Shown: positions 9,074 to 20,605, counted from the first letter of the stretch. The stretch is 64,000 bases of DNA from Methylobacter tundripaludum SV96 (GCF_000190755.2 NZ_JH109152.1:2675576-2739575), one strand, 5' to 3'. Notes: a model not told the origin generated them from the sequence alone. Made by a program: numbers and translations.

Positions 9074-10519
9074 ATGAAACAATCCTTACATCTTCGACTG
9101 GGTCAACAACTGGCTATGACGCCGCAATTGCAGCAGGCGATCAAGTTGTTGCAGATGTCGACATTAGAATTGCAGCAGGAAATTCAGCAGGCTCTTGAGT
9201 CTAATATGATGCTGGAAGTTAATGAGGAAGAAAACACCGTTCAGGAAGCCGAAATAACGCCGGAGAAAAAAGTTGATAATACCGATTTGCTGACCAGTCA
9301 AGGTTCGCAAACGGATATGCCGGATGAGTTGCCCATTGATTCTTCTTGGGATGATGTTTATGAATACGCCATGGAGTCGGGCGCCAATTCAGCTGAGACT
9401 GTTGAATTTGAAACGCAACGTAGTAAATCCTCAACCTTGCTGGATCATTTGCTATGGCAAGTGGAGTTGACCTCCTTTTCAGAGCGGGATCATGCCATTG
9501 CCATGGCTATTATTGATTCGATCAATGAAGACGGCTATCTGAGCAGTAGTCCCGAAGAAATTTTTCAGGGCTTGCAGAGCCAATTAGACGATCTGGATTT
9601 CGACGAAGTGAACGCGGTGCTGCACAGGGTACAAAATTTCGACCCGGCCGGCGTTGCAGCGATAGATTTAAAAGATTGTTTGAGATTACAAATACAGCAG
9701 TTGCCGGAGGGTGCGCCTTATAAAGAGGAGGCGCTGACTCTGGTTACCCGATATTTGGATTTGTTGGCTACGCATGAGCAGTCAAAACTCATGCGTAAGT
9801 TGGGCGTGACAGAGCGGCAGCTGGATGAGGTGGTGGCGTTAATCAGAACCCTGGATCCCAAGCCGGGCGCGCAGATACAAGATTCGGATTCCGAATATGT
9901 TATCCCCGATGTTTACGTGGTTAAACAAAACGATAAATGGCAAGTCAACCTGAATCCCGATATAGCGCCTAAATTGCGCATCAATCCCTTTTATTCAAGC
10001 ATGATAAAAAGGGCGGATAACAGCAAGGATAATACCTGTATGAAAGATCATTTGCAGGAAGCAAGATGGTTTATTAAAAGTCTCCATAGCCGTAACGATA
10101 CCTTATTACGTGTTGCCCGCTGTATCGTGGAAAAGCAAACCGGGTTTCTGGAACATGGCTCTATTGCCATGAAGTCCATGGTGTTAAGGGATATTGCCGA
10201 AGAACTGGAATTACACGAGTCGACTATATCCAGGGTGACAACGCAAAAATTTATGCATACCCCCAACGGTATTGTCGAGTTTAAGTATTTTTTTTCCAGT
10301 CATGTTTCAACAGAAGGAGGAGGGGAGTGCTCGTCTACGGCCATCAGGGCGTTTATTAAAGAGCTAATCAGCAATGAAAATCTGGCAAAACCGTTAAGTG
10401 ATAGTAAAATAGCCGAGCTATTAAAAGAAAAGGGCATTAATGTTGCTAGAAGGACAATTGCCAAGTATCGTGAAGCGATGCTCATTTCATCATCAAGCCA
10501 GCGTAAGCGCATTTTATAA
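9074..10519 (+). CDS. rpoN: RNA polymerase sigma-54 factor
   Basis: RpoN directs transcription from -24/-12 promoters with AAA+ activators. The 481-residue protein has the N-terminal glutamine-rich region I (LRLGQQLAMTPQLQQAIKLL), an acidic region II (about residues 55-115), the core-binding domain, a helix-turn-helix and the C-terminal RpoN box, here ARRTIAKYREAMLI. The ATG at 9074 gives the family N-terminus MKQSLHLRL; the upstream TTG at 9062 does not. It continues the kdsD-lptB operon and is followed by hpf. Confidence 0.97.
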   Translation: MKQSLHLRLGQQLAMTPQLQQAIKLLQMSTLELQQEIQQALESNMMLEVNEEENTVQEAEITPEKKVDNTDLLTSQGSQTDMPDELPIDSSWDDVYEYAMESGANSAETVEFETQRSKSSTLLDHLLWQVELTSFSERDHAIAMAIIDSINEDGYLSSSPEEIFQGLQSQLDDLDFDEVNAVLHRVQNFDPAGVAAIDLKDCLRLQIQQLPEGAPYKEEALTLVTRYLDLLATHEQSKLMRKLGVTERQLDEVVALIRTLDPKPGAQIQDSDSEYVIPDVYVVKQNDKWQVNLNPDIAPKLRINPFYSSMIKRADNSKDNTCMKDHLQEARWFIKSLHSRNDTLLRVARCIVEKQTGFLEHGSIAMKSMVLRDIAEELELHESTISRVTTQKFMHTPNGIVEFKYFFSSHVSTEGGGECSSTAIRAFIKELISNENLAKPLSDSKIAELLKEKGINVARRTIAKYREAMLISSSSQRKRIL

Positions 10520-10574
10520 CGCTATCTGGCACCCATAAAAAAACCAATCATTCACCATTAAAGGAGTTCATCTC

Positions 10575-10865
10575 ATGCAAGTCATCGTAACAGGCCATCA
10601 TCTTGAAGTAACCGACGCGTTAAAAGCCCACATCGACTCAAAATTTGAAAAATTAGCACGTCATTTTGATAATGTTACCGATGTACACGTCATTTTAAGC
10701 GTGGAAAAGTTAATTCAAAAGGCTGAAGCAACGCTGCAATTGAGCGGCGCTAAATTGTTCGCCGAAGATCATCAGGAAGATATGTATGCAGCCATTGATG
10801 CTATGGTGGATAAGTTAGATCGTCAAATTATCAAGCATAAAGAAAAAACCGGACAGCATAGATAA
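10575..10865 (+). CDS. hpf: Ribosome hibernation promoting factor, short form
   Basis: Short HPF binds the 30S decoding region and helps form inactive 100S ribosomes in stationary phase. The 96-residue protein has the complete beta-alpha-beta-beta-beta-alpha fold (VTGHHLEVTDALKAHI, LSGAKLFAEDHQEDMYAAID) and a basic C-terminus. A strong AAGGAG site lies seven bases before the ATG. Its position directly after rpoN is conserved. In Enterobacteria ptsN would follow, but here a repeat and then rapZ follow. Confidence 0.95.
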   Translation: MQVIVTGHHLEVTDALKAHIDSKFEKLARHFDNVTDVHVILSVEKLIQKAEATLQLSGAKLFAEDHQEDMYAAIDAMVDKLDRQIIKHKEKTGQHR

Positions 10866-10869
10866 GATA

Positions 10870-10936
10870 GGCAAAAGACGAAAGGCGAAGGGCTGAAAAA
10901 GCTTTCTTTGCCTTTCGCCCTTGGCCCTTCGCCTGA
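10870..10936. repeat. Imperfect inverted repeat (aggcgaaaggc family) between hpf and rapZ
   Basis: The two halves carry related words (GACGAAAGGCGAAGGGC and GCCTTTCGCCCTTGGCCC) in opposite orientation. A similar inverted repeat lies between pilB and valS at 47978-48033. This copy fills the place where ptsN would be in enteric bacteria. Confidence 0.6.
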
Positions 10937-10942
10937 TTTCTT

Positions 10943-11800
10943 ATGAAACTATTAATCGTCAGCGGTCTTTCCGGTTCCGGTAAAAGTATCGCCTTGGATA
11001 CGCTGGAAGATTGCGGCTATTACTGCATCGATAATCTACCCGTGACCTTGCTGGAAGACTTTATTAACCATGTCATGCTGGTGGATAAGCTTACCTATGC
11101 AAAAACGGCCATAGGCATTGATGCCAGGAATCAGAGCGAAAGCCTGGCCAATTTTTCCGAAAGCCTGGAGCTAATACGCAATAAGCAGATTGATTGCGAA
11201 ATCATCTTTATGCAGGCCGAAGAGTCTACCTTATTGAAACGCTATAGCGAAACCCGACGACGGCATCCGTTGACGGATTCGAATGTGCCGTTAAGAGAAG
11301 CGTTGAAAATTGAAAAGGAAATGTTGACGCAGGTTGCCAGGCACGCCAGCGTGGTCATCGATACCAGTCGAACGCATTACCACGAGTTACGTGAACTTAT
11401 CAGGGACCAGGTCGGCGAAAGGGATGTCAGGCATATTTCCTTGCAGTTTCAATCCTTCGGGTTCAAACATGGCGTTCCATTGGATGCCGATTTTGTATTT
11501 GATGCCCGCAGTTTGCCGAATCCTTATTGGATTCCGGAGTTGCGCGGATTAACAGGAAAAGATCAGCCGGTAATCGACTTTCTTAATGAACAAGAACTGG
11601 TTGCCGAGCTTTTTAAAGATATTACGGTTTTTCTTGAGCGCTGGATTCCCCGATTCGAGGCGGAAGGGCGCAGTTATTTGACGGTAGCGATAGGGTGTAC
11701 AGGCGGTCAGCATCGCTCGGTTTATCTGGTGGATGCATTCGCCAAGCAGTTTAAAGGCCCTTTCTTGAATGTAATTGTCCGCCACCGGGAATTGCAATAA
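10943..11800 (+). CDS. rapZ: RNase adapter protein RapZ
   Basis: RapZ is a nucleotide-binding protein that in E. coli delivers the sRNA GlmZ to RNase E and so controls amino-sugar synthesis for the envelope. The 285-residue protein opens with a P-loop (GLSGSGKS, residues 8-15). It contains the DNLP motif and the C-terminal domain with VAIGCTGGQHRSV and a final VIVRHREL. Length and motifs are standard. It ends the kdsD-rapZ gene string and is convergent with the min operon. Confidence 0.96.
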   Translation: MKLLIVSGLSGSGKSIALDTLEDCGYYCIDNLPVTLLEDFINHVMLVDKLTYAKTAIGIDARNQSESLANFSESLELIRNKQIDCEIIFMQAEESTLLKRYSETRRRHPLTDSNVPLREALKIEKEMLTQVARHASVVIDTSRTHYHELRELIRDQVGERDVRHISLQFQSFGFKHGVPLDADFVFDARSLPNPYWIPELRGLTGKDQPVIDFLNEQELVAELFKDITVFLERWIPRFEAEGRSYLTVAIGCTGGQHRSVYLVDAFAKQFKGPFLNVIVRHRELQ

Positions 11801-11837
11801 GTTTTTTGGAAGCTGTTTATCAAGTCAAAATAGTAGT

Positions 11838-11866
11838 GTAAAGACGTTGCAGTGCAACGTCTTTAC
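11838..11866. terminator. Perfect hairpin between rapZ and the min operon
   Basis: A perfect 13-bp stem (GTAAAGACGTTGC with its complement) has a three-base loop. It lies between two convergent transcripts and could stop both. The compact, highly symmetrical sequence also resembles a dispersed palindromic repeat. Confidence 0.6.
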
Positions 11867-11873
11867 AGCCGAT

Positions 11874-12071
11874 TTATTTCAACGATAGCGTTTCAGCTCG
11901 ACCTATCATCTCAATGGACAGCTTGTCTTCCTTACATAGCCAACCTATGGCGCGTTGAACATCATTTTTATTGATGCCTGTTTCAGTGGTAACTTTATTG
12001 ACACTGGAGGGTCCGTTATTATCCAGATATTTCCAGACTATTCCTGCTGCATCGCCGATTGTATTAGACAT
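11874..12071 (-). CDS. Small winged helix-turn-helix protein (DUF2582/PF10771-like)
   Basis: The 65-residue protein (from the ATG at 12071) is essentially one winged helix-turn-helix: a helix around GDAAGIVWKYLDNNG, the recognition unit VNKVTTETGINKNDVQRAIGWL, then a short wing DKLSIEMIGRAETLSL. I chose the ATG over the GTG at 12080 because an AAGGTG site lies six bases upstream of the ATG and overlaps the GTG. It follows minE by 29 bp on the same strand, so it is probably co-transcribed with minCDE. Its target is unknown; the family name is from memory of the fold. Confidence 0.7.
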   Translation of the reverse strand: MSNTIGDAAGIVWKYLDNNGPSSVNKVTTETGINKNDVQRAIGWLCKEDKLSIEMIGRAETLSLK

Positions 12072-12100
12072 AGTGGTCACCTTTAGCTTGGATTGTTGTG

Positions 12101-12367
12101 TTAAGAAATCTTGGTTTGATGTTCAGGCAGCACAATATTTAATTCCAGTGTCTCCTGAGTATCGTTTTGTTCAAAATTAACGGATATGGCATCTTGCTCT
12201 ACGTTAACGTATTTTCGAATAACTTCCAGCAATTCTTTTTGCAATTGAGGAAGGTAAGAGGGTTGGTTTCTGGAGCTGCGTTCGTGAGCAACCAGAATTT
12301 GCAGTCTTTCCTTGGCGAGTGATGCCGAGCTGGCTTTAGATTTCTTAAAATAATCCAGTAAACTCAT
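12101..12367 (-). CDS. minE: Cell division topological specificity factor MinE
   Basis: MinE stimulates the MinD ATPase and drives pole-to-pole oscillation that keeps the Z ring at midcell. The 88-residue protein has an amphipathic N-terminus (SLLDYFKK), the MinD-contact helix (SSASLAKERLQILVAHER) and the C-terminal dimerisation domain. Its ATG overlaps the minD TAA by one base, and a GGAGG site lies just upstream, which indicates translational coupling. Confidence 0.96.
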   Translation of the reverse strand: MSLLDYFKKSKASSASLAKERLQILVAHERSSRNQPSYLPQLQKELLEVIRKYVNVEQDAISVNFEQNDTQETLELNIVLPEHQTKIS

Positions 12368-13176
12368 TATTTGCCTCCGAAAAGCTTCCCAAACAGGCCT
12401 TTCTTTTCATCAATGAATCGATGTGGTCTATCTTCGCCCAAATAGCGAGCAACAATATCCGCGTAAGCTTGGCCTGCGTCACTTTTTTCGTCAAGAATAA
12501 CAGGTGTGCCGGAATTCGACGCATTGAGTACCGATTTTGATTCCGGGATAACGCCCAGCAAATGCAGCGATAAAATTTCCTGTACATCATCCACGCTTAA
12601 CATTTCACCTAATTTAACCCGGTCCGGCGAGTAGCGTGACAACAGCAGGTATTCCCTGATAGGTTCTTCGTTTTGTTCGGCCCGACGTGATTTGCTGGAT
12701 AAGATACCTAGCATACGATCAGAGTCCCTGACTGACGAGACTTCAGGGTTGGTTACAATAAACGCATCGTCGGCAAAATACATAGCCAAATGAGCGCCTT
12801 TTTCAATGCCGGCAGGGGAATCGCAGACTATGTATTTAAACTCTTTTTTGAGTTCGTCTAAAATTTTGCCTACACCTTCCTGGCTTAGGGCGTCCTTATC
12901 CCGAGTTTGCGAGGCAGGCAGAATGTAAAGCAGATTGCAGTTTTTATCGCGTATCAAGGCTTGGTTAAGACTTGCCTCGCCGTTGATGACGTTGACGAAA
13001 TCATAAACAACGCGGCGCTCGCAACCCATGATTAAATCGAGGTTACGCAAACCCACATCAAAATCGATGACCGCTGTTTTGTGACCTTTTTTTGCAAGCC
13101 CCATGGCTATAGCGGCGCTTGTGGTTGTTTTACCAACGCCACCTTTACCCGATGTTACGACTATGATTCGTGCCAC
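12367..13176 (-). CDS. minD: Septum site-determining ATPase MinD
   Basis: MinD is the membrane-bound ATPase that recruits MinC and is released by MinE. The deviant Walker A GKGGVGKT (residues 10-17) with its signature lysine is intact. The C-terminal membrane-targeting helix is present (KKGLFGKLFGG). I chose the GTG at 13176, giving 269 residues, because the product then begins ARIIVVTSGKGG as in E. coli, and a TGGAGGA ribosome-binding site lies eight bases upstream. The TTG at 13191 is part of that site. Confidence 0.96.
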   Translation of the reverse strand: MARIIVVTSGKGGVGKTTTSAAIAMGLAKKGHKTAVIDFDVGLRNLDLIMGCERRVVYDFVNVINGEASLNQALIRDKNCNLLYILPASQTRDKDALSQEGVGKILDELKKEFKYIVCDSPAGIEKGAHLAMYFADDAFIVTNPEVSSVRDSDRMLGILSSKSRRAEQNEEPIREYLLLSRYSPDRVKLGEMLSVDDVQEILSLHLLGVIPESKSVLNASNSGTPVILDEKSDAGQAYADIVARYLGEDRPHRFIDEKKGLFGKLFGGK

Positions 13177-13204
13177 AAATTTTTCCTCCAAAGAGCAATA
13201 TAAA

Positions 13205-13945
13205 TTAAATATCTTTAATAACTAAAGTATGGTTTTGTAAGTAGATCTGAACGGGCTGGTTGAGAACGGCGCCATTTAAATCTTCGCTGATCTTGTAATT
13301 TCCGGCAATCGAAATAAGCTCAGCTTGTAAATCGGAACAGAAAATACGCGCTTCCGTATTGCCTTGTACGCCCGCCAGAGCCCGGCCTCTTAACGAGCCG
13401 TAAACATGAATATTGCCTTCGGCCATGATTTCAGCCCCGGCACTGACCTGAGCTAAAATGATCAAATCACCTGAAGCATAAATGCGTTGGCCGGAACGGA
13501 CAGGATGGGTGATCAATGTAGCGGTTTCAGCAACGACTTGCGGTTCGGGTGTCGCTGCTTCAGGCTCAGGAGTTTGTTGTTTTTGCGTTCCGGAAGAGAC
13601 CGCGGTGCTGTGGCCGGAATGTACGGGAATTCCAAGCTCCAATGCCTGTTGATTCTGTTGTGCAGCGCCGCCGCGTATGCCTATCGGTAACAAGCCCAGC
13701 TTGCGGATGATGTTGATGAGTTCGGTAACATCAATGTCGAGATCGTGTTTATTCAGTTCCTGTAAGTCAAACACCAACGGCGAGTTTTTGAAAAACTCAG
13801 GCGCCAGATGGATTTTTCCTTGTAATTGTTGTTCGATAGTAATGGCATCATTACTGACTAAAACCAAAACAGGCACAGAAAAAGTGCTGCTTTTAAATTC
13901 CAGTACGGGTGAGTGATGATCGTTCTGTTGAGAGTCTGTTGACAT
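13205..13945 (-). CDS. minC: Septum site-determining protein MinC
   Basis: MinC inhibits FtsZ assembly away from midcell. The 246-residue protein has the N-terminal FtsZ-contact domain (residues 12-105), a Gln/Pro/Glu/Thr-rich linker at about residues 110-145, and the C-terminal beta-helix with RIYASGDLIILAQVSAGAEI and GSLRGRALAGVQGN, which binds MinD. It is the first gene of the minC-minD-minE set and is transcribed away from thiC. Confidence 0.95.
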   Translation of the reverse strand: MSTDSQQNDHHSPVLEFKSSTFSVPVLVLVSNDAITIEQQLQGKIHLAPEFFKNSPLVFDLQELNKHDLDIDVTELINIIRKLGLLPIGIRGGAAQQNQQALELGIPVHSGHSTAVSSGTQKQQTPEPEAATPEPQVVAETATLITHPVRSGQRIYASGDLIILAQVSAGAEIMAEGNIHVYGSLRGRALAGVQGNTEARIFCSDLQAELISIAGNYKISEDLNGAVLNQPVQIYLQNHTLVIKDI

Positions 13946-14285
13946 CCGTTAAATCTGGTTAGTCAGGGATTGTATTGATTCTAACATTGCTGGTAAAAAA
14001 AATCATTTTTACAGTGTTGATAGACAATTTCTTCTATAGGTCGGAGCGCTTCTGAGATAGGCGTTCGACCAAAAACCTTCCGCGTAATGCTATCCTCAGG
14101 ATATTTCAATGAACCGATATTTTATCTTAATGGCAGTAGAAGGGCTGATGTTGACTGTAAAGAAGGCTTTATAAATGGCTGCGGTTATCAAAACCATTTG
14201 TTTTATATGGTGTTTGTTGTTCCAGTGAAGCGGTCTTAGCTTGCAATCTTGGACATTATCCTTTAACTTAGGAAGACATCCGTAA
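13946..14285. other. Intergenic region between divergent minC and the thiC leader
   Basis: These 340 bp hold no convincing gene. An imperfect hairpin (GGTCGGAGCGC with GGCGTTCGACC) lies at 14039-14070. A 21-codon reading frame at 14109-14174 is too short to support. The promoters of minC and thiC must lie here, but I cannot place them with confidence. Confidence 0.5.
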
Positions 14286-16308
<2,023 letters not shown>

Positions 16309-16315
16309 GAATATG

Positions 16316-16343
16316 AAGCCCTTCTCTTAACAGGGAAGGGCTT
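16316..16343 (+). terminator. Terminator hairpin after thiC
   Basis: A perfect nine-bp stem (AAGCCCTTC with GAAGGGCTT) lies seven bases after the thiC stop and is followed by an AT-rich stretch without a strict T-run. Confidence 0.65.
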
Positions 16344-16494
16344 TGATCTATTTTATTCCTGTCATACAAGCTTCGCGTCACATTACTACATTGCTCTTGC
16401 GCCAGTTATTTGAAAAGAGTTTTTCCTTTGCCGCAGATAATAACTCTAATACACTTGCCCAAAATTAATAATGAGCGGAAATAAGGCAAACACA

Positions 16495-16938
16495 ATGGGC
16501 GCTTATCAGCATATTTTACTGGCGGTTGATTATTCCGGGCATAGCGGAGTGGTTGCCCAACGAGCAAAGGATTTGGCGGCAAAACATCTGGCCAAATTGA
16601 GCATTATTCATGTGCTGGATAATATCCCGATGCCCGATACTGGTTACGGCACAGTGATTTCGCTAACTGAAGATTCAGGCTACGCGCTGCTTGAAGCTGA
16701 GAAAGTCCGGTTGATACAGATCGGAGAGCAGTTGGGTGTAGCCCCGGCTAACCGCTGGATGATTTGGGGAACACCCAAACAGGAGATTGTCCGGCTTGCC
16801 GAGCAAGAGCAGATCGATTTAATCATTGTCGGTTCCCATGGTCGGCATGGTCTGTCGCTATTGTTGGGTTCAACGGCCAATAGCGTTCTGCATTATTCTA
16901 AGTGCGATGTGATGGCGATTCGATTGGCAAATGATTAG
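16495..16938 (+). CDS. Universal stress protein, UspA family
   Basis: This single-domain Usp protein has 147 residues with the nucleotide-binding signature G-x2-G-x9-GS near its end (GSHGRHGLSLLLGSTANSV), so it probably binds ATP. The N-terminal strand HILLAVDYSGHS and the hydrophobic core IIHVLDNI are typical. I prefer the ATG at 16495 because an AAGG lies upstream; an in-frame ATG at 16471 has no such site. It stands alone between thiC and the chemoreceptor gene, so its exact stress role is unknown. Confidence 0.88.
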   Translation: MGAYQHILLAVDYSGHSGVVAQRAKDLAAKHLAKLSIIHVLDNIPMPDTGYGTVISLTEDSGYALLEAEKVRLIQIGEQLGVAPANRWMIWGTPKQEIVRLAEQEQIDLIIVGSHGRHGLSLLLGSTANSVLHYSKCDVMAIRLAND

Positions 16939-17096
16939 CGCGGATTAGGTAGGGGCTGCCAAGCGGGCTGATTGGCCCAAAGATTATAAGAAGCATAGTG
17001 TGACCAGTAAATGTCACGAAAATATTATTCAAGGTTTACCGTCGTAGAATATTCGGTTACCGCCAACTTTAATAAACTCAGTTACAAAACTCTATT

Positions 17097-19730
17097 ATGT
17101 TTAATCATCTTACTATTAAAACCCGCTTGTTACTGATTGTGGCTTTTTCGGCCGTTCTCGTGATTACCTTGGGGGCGCTCGGTTTGATCGGCATGCAAAA
17201 AACCAATGCCGGTTTAAAAACCGTTTACCTTGATAGAGCCGTTCCTTTAGCAGATCTTTCCGAAATTAAGGCCAGACAACTCGATACCCGTCTGAAAATC
17301 GCCCATATCTTTGCTTTTCCTGATGAAAAGGATAGAAATCTAAAAATAATAAATGCTAATACCGCTGTTATTAACAATATATGGAACGAGTACATACAAA
17401 CTTACCTTACGGATGAAGAAAAAATATTGGTAGATAAATTTACTCTTATTAGAGATAAGTATTTTGCTGAGGGTTTGAATCCGGCTATTGAGTTGATCAA
17501 AGCAGGCGATAACGAAAAATTGGCGGCTCATATTCGCGAAACAATGCGCCCAATAAATCTTTCCGTTCTTGAAAATATTGACGCGTTAATAAAGTTACAA
17601 AAAGATATTGCCAAACAAGAATATGAAGCCGCACAAAGCCGTTATCAATTGCTGCTGAGTGTTGCAATAGCTATCGTTATTCTCGGTTTGATGACCCTGA
17701 GCTTGATTGGAATCATGTTGATTCGCGGCATTTCGGAGTCACTGAAATCGGCACAGCAGGCGGCCGCGGCTATTGCGGTCGGCGACCTGAACTCCGGCAT
17801 TGATGTCGATAAAAAAGATGAAATAGGTGAATTGTTGCGTTCGATGAAGCTTATGCAGGATTCGATTAATAATTTTGTCTTGGCTCAGGCCGACATGGCG
17901 CGCAAACATGCACAAGGCTGGATTCACCAACAGATGGATGCGGCCCAGTTCCCAGGCACTTACGGCAAAATGGCAAAAGAACTGAATGAGCTGGTAGCGA
18001 GTCACGTTGCGGTAAAAATGCAAGTCGTTGATGTTGTCGGTCAATATGCCAAGGGCGATTTTTCTCGAGATATGGACCGCTTGCCGGGCGATAAAGCTAA
18101 GGTGACAGCCGCTGTAGATGGCGTTAAAACAGCCCTGCTTGCGGTAAGCAGTGAAATTAAAGACATCGTAGACGCAGGGGTTCAAGGCAATTTCTCTCAC
18201 CGTGTTGACAGTGATAATTTCGAATTTATGTTTAAGGATATTTTAAATAACCTTAATAGACTAAGCGAAACCTGCGATTTAGGCTTTGGCGATGTCGAAC
18301 GTGTTGCCAAAGCTTTGGCCGAAGGCGATTTAACGCAGACTATCAGTAAAGACTATCCCGGTACTTTCGGCCAAGTTAAGGAAGCGGTTAATGTCACGGT
18401 GGAAAACCTCAGAGACATGCTTGGCAAAATCCAGGAAGCCTCTATTACCATCGGTACTGCGTCTAAAGAAATTGCGTCAGGCAACAATGATTTATCGCAC
18501 CGTACCGAAGAGCAAGCAGCCAGCCTGGAACAAACCGCCGCCAGTATGGAAGAGTTGACCTCTACCGTGCAGGCTAATAGCCAAAACGCCAAACATGCCA
18601 ATCAGCTTGCCGTCGGTGCAACGGATATTGCGGGTAAGGGCGTTAAAGTGGTTGGGGAGGTGGTATCGACCATGGAAGGCATTAATGAGTCTTCACGCAA
18701 GGTTGTGGATATCATTTCGGTGATAGACGGCATCGCTTTTCAAACTAATATTCTCGCGCTCAATGCCGCAGTAGAAGCGGCACGTGCGGGTGAGCAAGGC
18801 CGCGGGTTTGCCGTGGTGGCCGTCGAGGTGCGCAATCTCGCGCAACGCGCCGCCGCTGCCGCTGCGGAAATTAAAGGCTTGATTGGCGATTCGGTAGAAA
18901 AGGTTGAAGACGGCACCAAGCTGGTTGCCCAAGCGGGAAAAACCATGGAAGAAATCGTTGGCGCCATCCGTGGTGTGACGGTCATCATGTCCGAGATCAG
19001 CGCCGCCTCCATGGAGCAAACATCCGGTATTGAGCAGGTTAATCAGGCGATCGGTCAAATGGACGACGTGACCCAACAGAATGCCGCGTTGGTGGAGCAA
19101 GCGGCAGCGGCAGCGGAATCGCTGGAAGAGCAAACGCAAAACCTGGCTGTTACGGTGGGGCACTTTAAATTGGACGGCAATTCGCCCAGTTCTGCTGGGG
19201 CCGTTAATACTGAGCCGGTGCGTGCTGTTAGCCAAACCGGCGCAAAAAAGGTTCCTGCCAGGAAAGAGTCTTATCAAAATACGCCCGTGCCCAATAACGT
19301 CGGCATAGACTTGGATAAGGCGCTTGAGAAACATTCCGAGTGGAAGGTGAAGCTTCGTACCGCCATATCAAAACGCGAAGAAATGGATGCCGCAACGATT
19401 TCAAGAGACGATTGTTGCGATTTCGGTAAATGGCTGCACCACGGCGTCAAGTCTCACCTTGCCCATGAGCCGAGTTATGCTGATTGTGTGGCCAGACATG
19501 CAGCCTTTCATATCGAGGCCGGCAGAATAGCTAATATGATCAATGCAAAAAAATTCAGAGAGGCGGAAACACTGCTGGGTAACGGATCCGCGTTCGTTGC
19601 CGCGTCAACGGCAGTCGGGGTTGCAATTATGCGCTTGAAAAAAGATTTTAATACTTCGGCAAGTGCTCCTGTTGCCAAGTCAAAACCTCAAACCATGACA
19701 GCAAGTGCTGATGAGTGGGAAGAGTTTTAA
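17097..19730 (+). CDS. Methyl-accepting chemotaxis protein with tandem HAMP units, CZB domain and CheR tether
   Basis: The 877-residue receptor has two membrane helices (about 10-32 and 188-210) enclosing a four-helix-bundle-type periplasmic sensor, a HAMP domain, a long HAMP-like repeat region to about residue 440, and the signalling domain. The tip, [19 protein letters not shown], lies near residues 564-582. From about 741 to 837 there is a CZB (chemoreceptor zinc-binding) domain with the ordered His/Cys/His pattern ([17 protein letters not shown]). The last five residues, EWEEF, match the xWxxF pentapeptide that tethers CheR and CheB. No chemotaxis operon is nearby. The ligand is unknown; zinc or hypochlorous acid sensing is known for CZB receptors. 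Confidence 0.92.
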   Translation: MFNHLTIKTRLLLIVAFSAVLVITLGALGLIGMQKTNAGLKTVYLDRAVPLADLSEIKARQLDTRLKIAHIFAFPDEKDRNLKIINANTAVINNIWNEYIQTYLTDEEKILVDKFTLIRDKYFAEGLNPAIELIKAGDNEKLAAHIRETMRPINLSVLENIDALIKLQKDIAKQEYEAAQSRYQLLLSVAIAIVILGLMTLSLIGIMLIRGISESLKSAQQAAAAIAVGDLNSGIDVDKKDEIGELLRSMKLMQDSINNFVLAQADMARKHAQGWIHQQMDAAQFPGTYGKMAKELNELVASHVAVKMQVVDVVGQYAKGDFSRDMDRLPGDKAKVTAAVDGVKTALLAVSSEIKDIVDAGVQGNFSHRVDSDNFEFMFKDILNNLNRLSETCDLGFGDVERVAKALAEGDLTQTISKDYPGTFGQVKEAVNVTVENLRDMLGKIQEASITIGTASKEIASGNNDLSHRTEEQAASLEQTAASMEELTSTVQANSQNAKHANQLAVGATDIAGKGVKVVGEVVSTMEGINESSRKVVDIISVIDGIAFQTNILALNAAVEAARAGEQGRGFAVVAVEVRNLAQRAAAAAAEIKGLIGDSVEKVEDGTKLVAQAGKTMEEIVGAIRGVTVIMSEISAASMEQTSGIEQVNQAIGQMDDVTQQNAALVEQAAAAAESLEEQTQNLAVTVGHFKLDGNSPSSAGAVNTEPVRAVSQTGAKKVPARKESYQNTPVPNNVGIDLDKALEKHSEWKVKLRTAISKREEMDAATISRDDCCDFGKWLHHGVKSHLAHEPSYADCVARHAAFHIEAGRIANMINAKKFREAETLLGNGSAFVAASTAVGVAIMRLKKDFNTSASAPVAKSKPQTMTASADEWEEF

Positions 19731-19740
19731 TCTATATGAG

Positions 19741-19767
19741 GGGCGACCCGTTGGCCGCCCCTTTTTC
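19741..19767 (+). terminator. Rho-independent terminator after the chemoreceptor gene
   Basis: GGGGCGACC pairs with GGCCGCCCC with one mismatch around a four-base loop, followed by five T residues. It ends six bases before the mazG stop on the other strand and may serve both convergent genes. Confidence 0.85.
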
Positions 19768-19772
19768 ATGAT

Positions 19773-20573
19773 CTATTTTTTGTTTAAAGCCTGTTTTGCC
19801 TGATTCCAGAAAGCATCCAATTCGGCCAGCTCGCAGTCTTTCAGGCTCAGGCCGGACGCTTTAACCTGTTGTTCTATGTGTTGAAAACGTCTGGAGAATT
19901 TTTTAGTGCTTTCCTTGAGCGCGACTTCGGCATTGACGTTTAAATGCCGGGCCAGATTGACCGCAACCAGTAATAAATCGCCGATTTCTTCCTGAATATG
20001 GGCCTGATCCCCGGATTGCCAAGCTTCTTTAACCTCATCCAGTTCTTCCAGTACCTTATCGAAAACCGGCAACGCGTCCGGCCAATCAAAGCCGTAGTTT
20101 GCGGCGCGATCCTGTATTTTTTCACACTCAATCAATGCCGGAAGATTACGGGCCACACCTGATAACACGCTGTCTTGCTCTTCCGTTTTGTTTTTTTTTC
20201 GGCGTTCGTCGGCTTTTGCCTGTTCCCAAGCCTGATGACGTTCTTCATCGGTGTTGAAAACGGCATCGGAAAAAACATGCGGATGGCGGCGGATCAGTTT
20301 GTCGCAAATGCCCGCTGAAACCTGTTCGAAGTTGAACAGTCCTTGTTCCTCGGCGATCTGGGAATGAAATACCACCTGCAACAGCAGGTCGCCCAGCTCA
20401 GAGCGCAAATCGTCCAGGTCATTGCGTTCAATCGCATCGACGACTTCGTAGGCTTCTTCGATCAGGTAAGGAATTAAACTGGTGAAGTCCTGTTTGACAT
20501 CCCACGCACAGCCCTGTTCCGGGTGGCGCAGGCGCGACATGATGTCTAGGAGATTTTGGGTGTGTTTTAGCAT
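19773..20573 (-). CDS. mazG: Nucleoside triphosphate pyrophosphohydrolase MazG
   Basis: MazG hydrolyses NTPs and dNTPs to monophosphates and pyrophosphate and cleans the pool of aberrant nucleotides. The 266-residue protein contains two MazG helical domains. The first (residues 20-100) holds the metal-binding EExxE...ExxD pattern in EEAYEVVDAIE and SELGDLLLQ; the second holds EELDEVKEAW and EEIGDLLLVAVN. Length and order fit the E. coli type. It is convergent with the chemoreceptor. Confidence 0.95.
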   Translation of the reverse strand: MLKHTQNLLDIMSRLRHPEQGCAWDVKQDFTSLIPYLIEEAYEVVDAIERNDLDDLRSELGDLLLQVVFHSQIAEEQGLFNFEQVSAGICDKLIRRHPHVFSDAVFNTDEERHQAWEQAKADERRKKNKTEEQDSVLSGVARNLPALIECEKIQDRAANYGFDWPDALPVFDKVLEELDEVKEAWQSGDQAHIQEEIGDLLLVAVNLARHLNVNAEVALKESTKKFSRRFQHIEQQVKASGLSLKDCELAELDAFWNQAKQALNKK

Positions 20574-20605
20574 GAAGTGCTTTTCATAAGTTTTTTAAAT
20601 CAAAT

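Noticed and set aside
14109-14174. 21-codon frame upstream of the TPP riboswitch, possible leader peptide
   Set aside because: Only a weak AGGA precedes it and the peptide has no recognisable composition; the riboswitch alone explains control of thiC.
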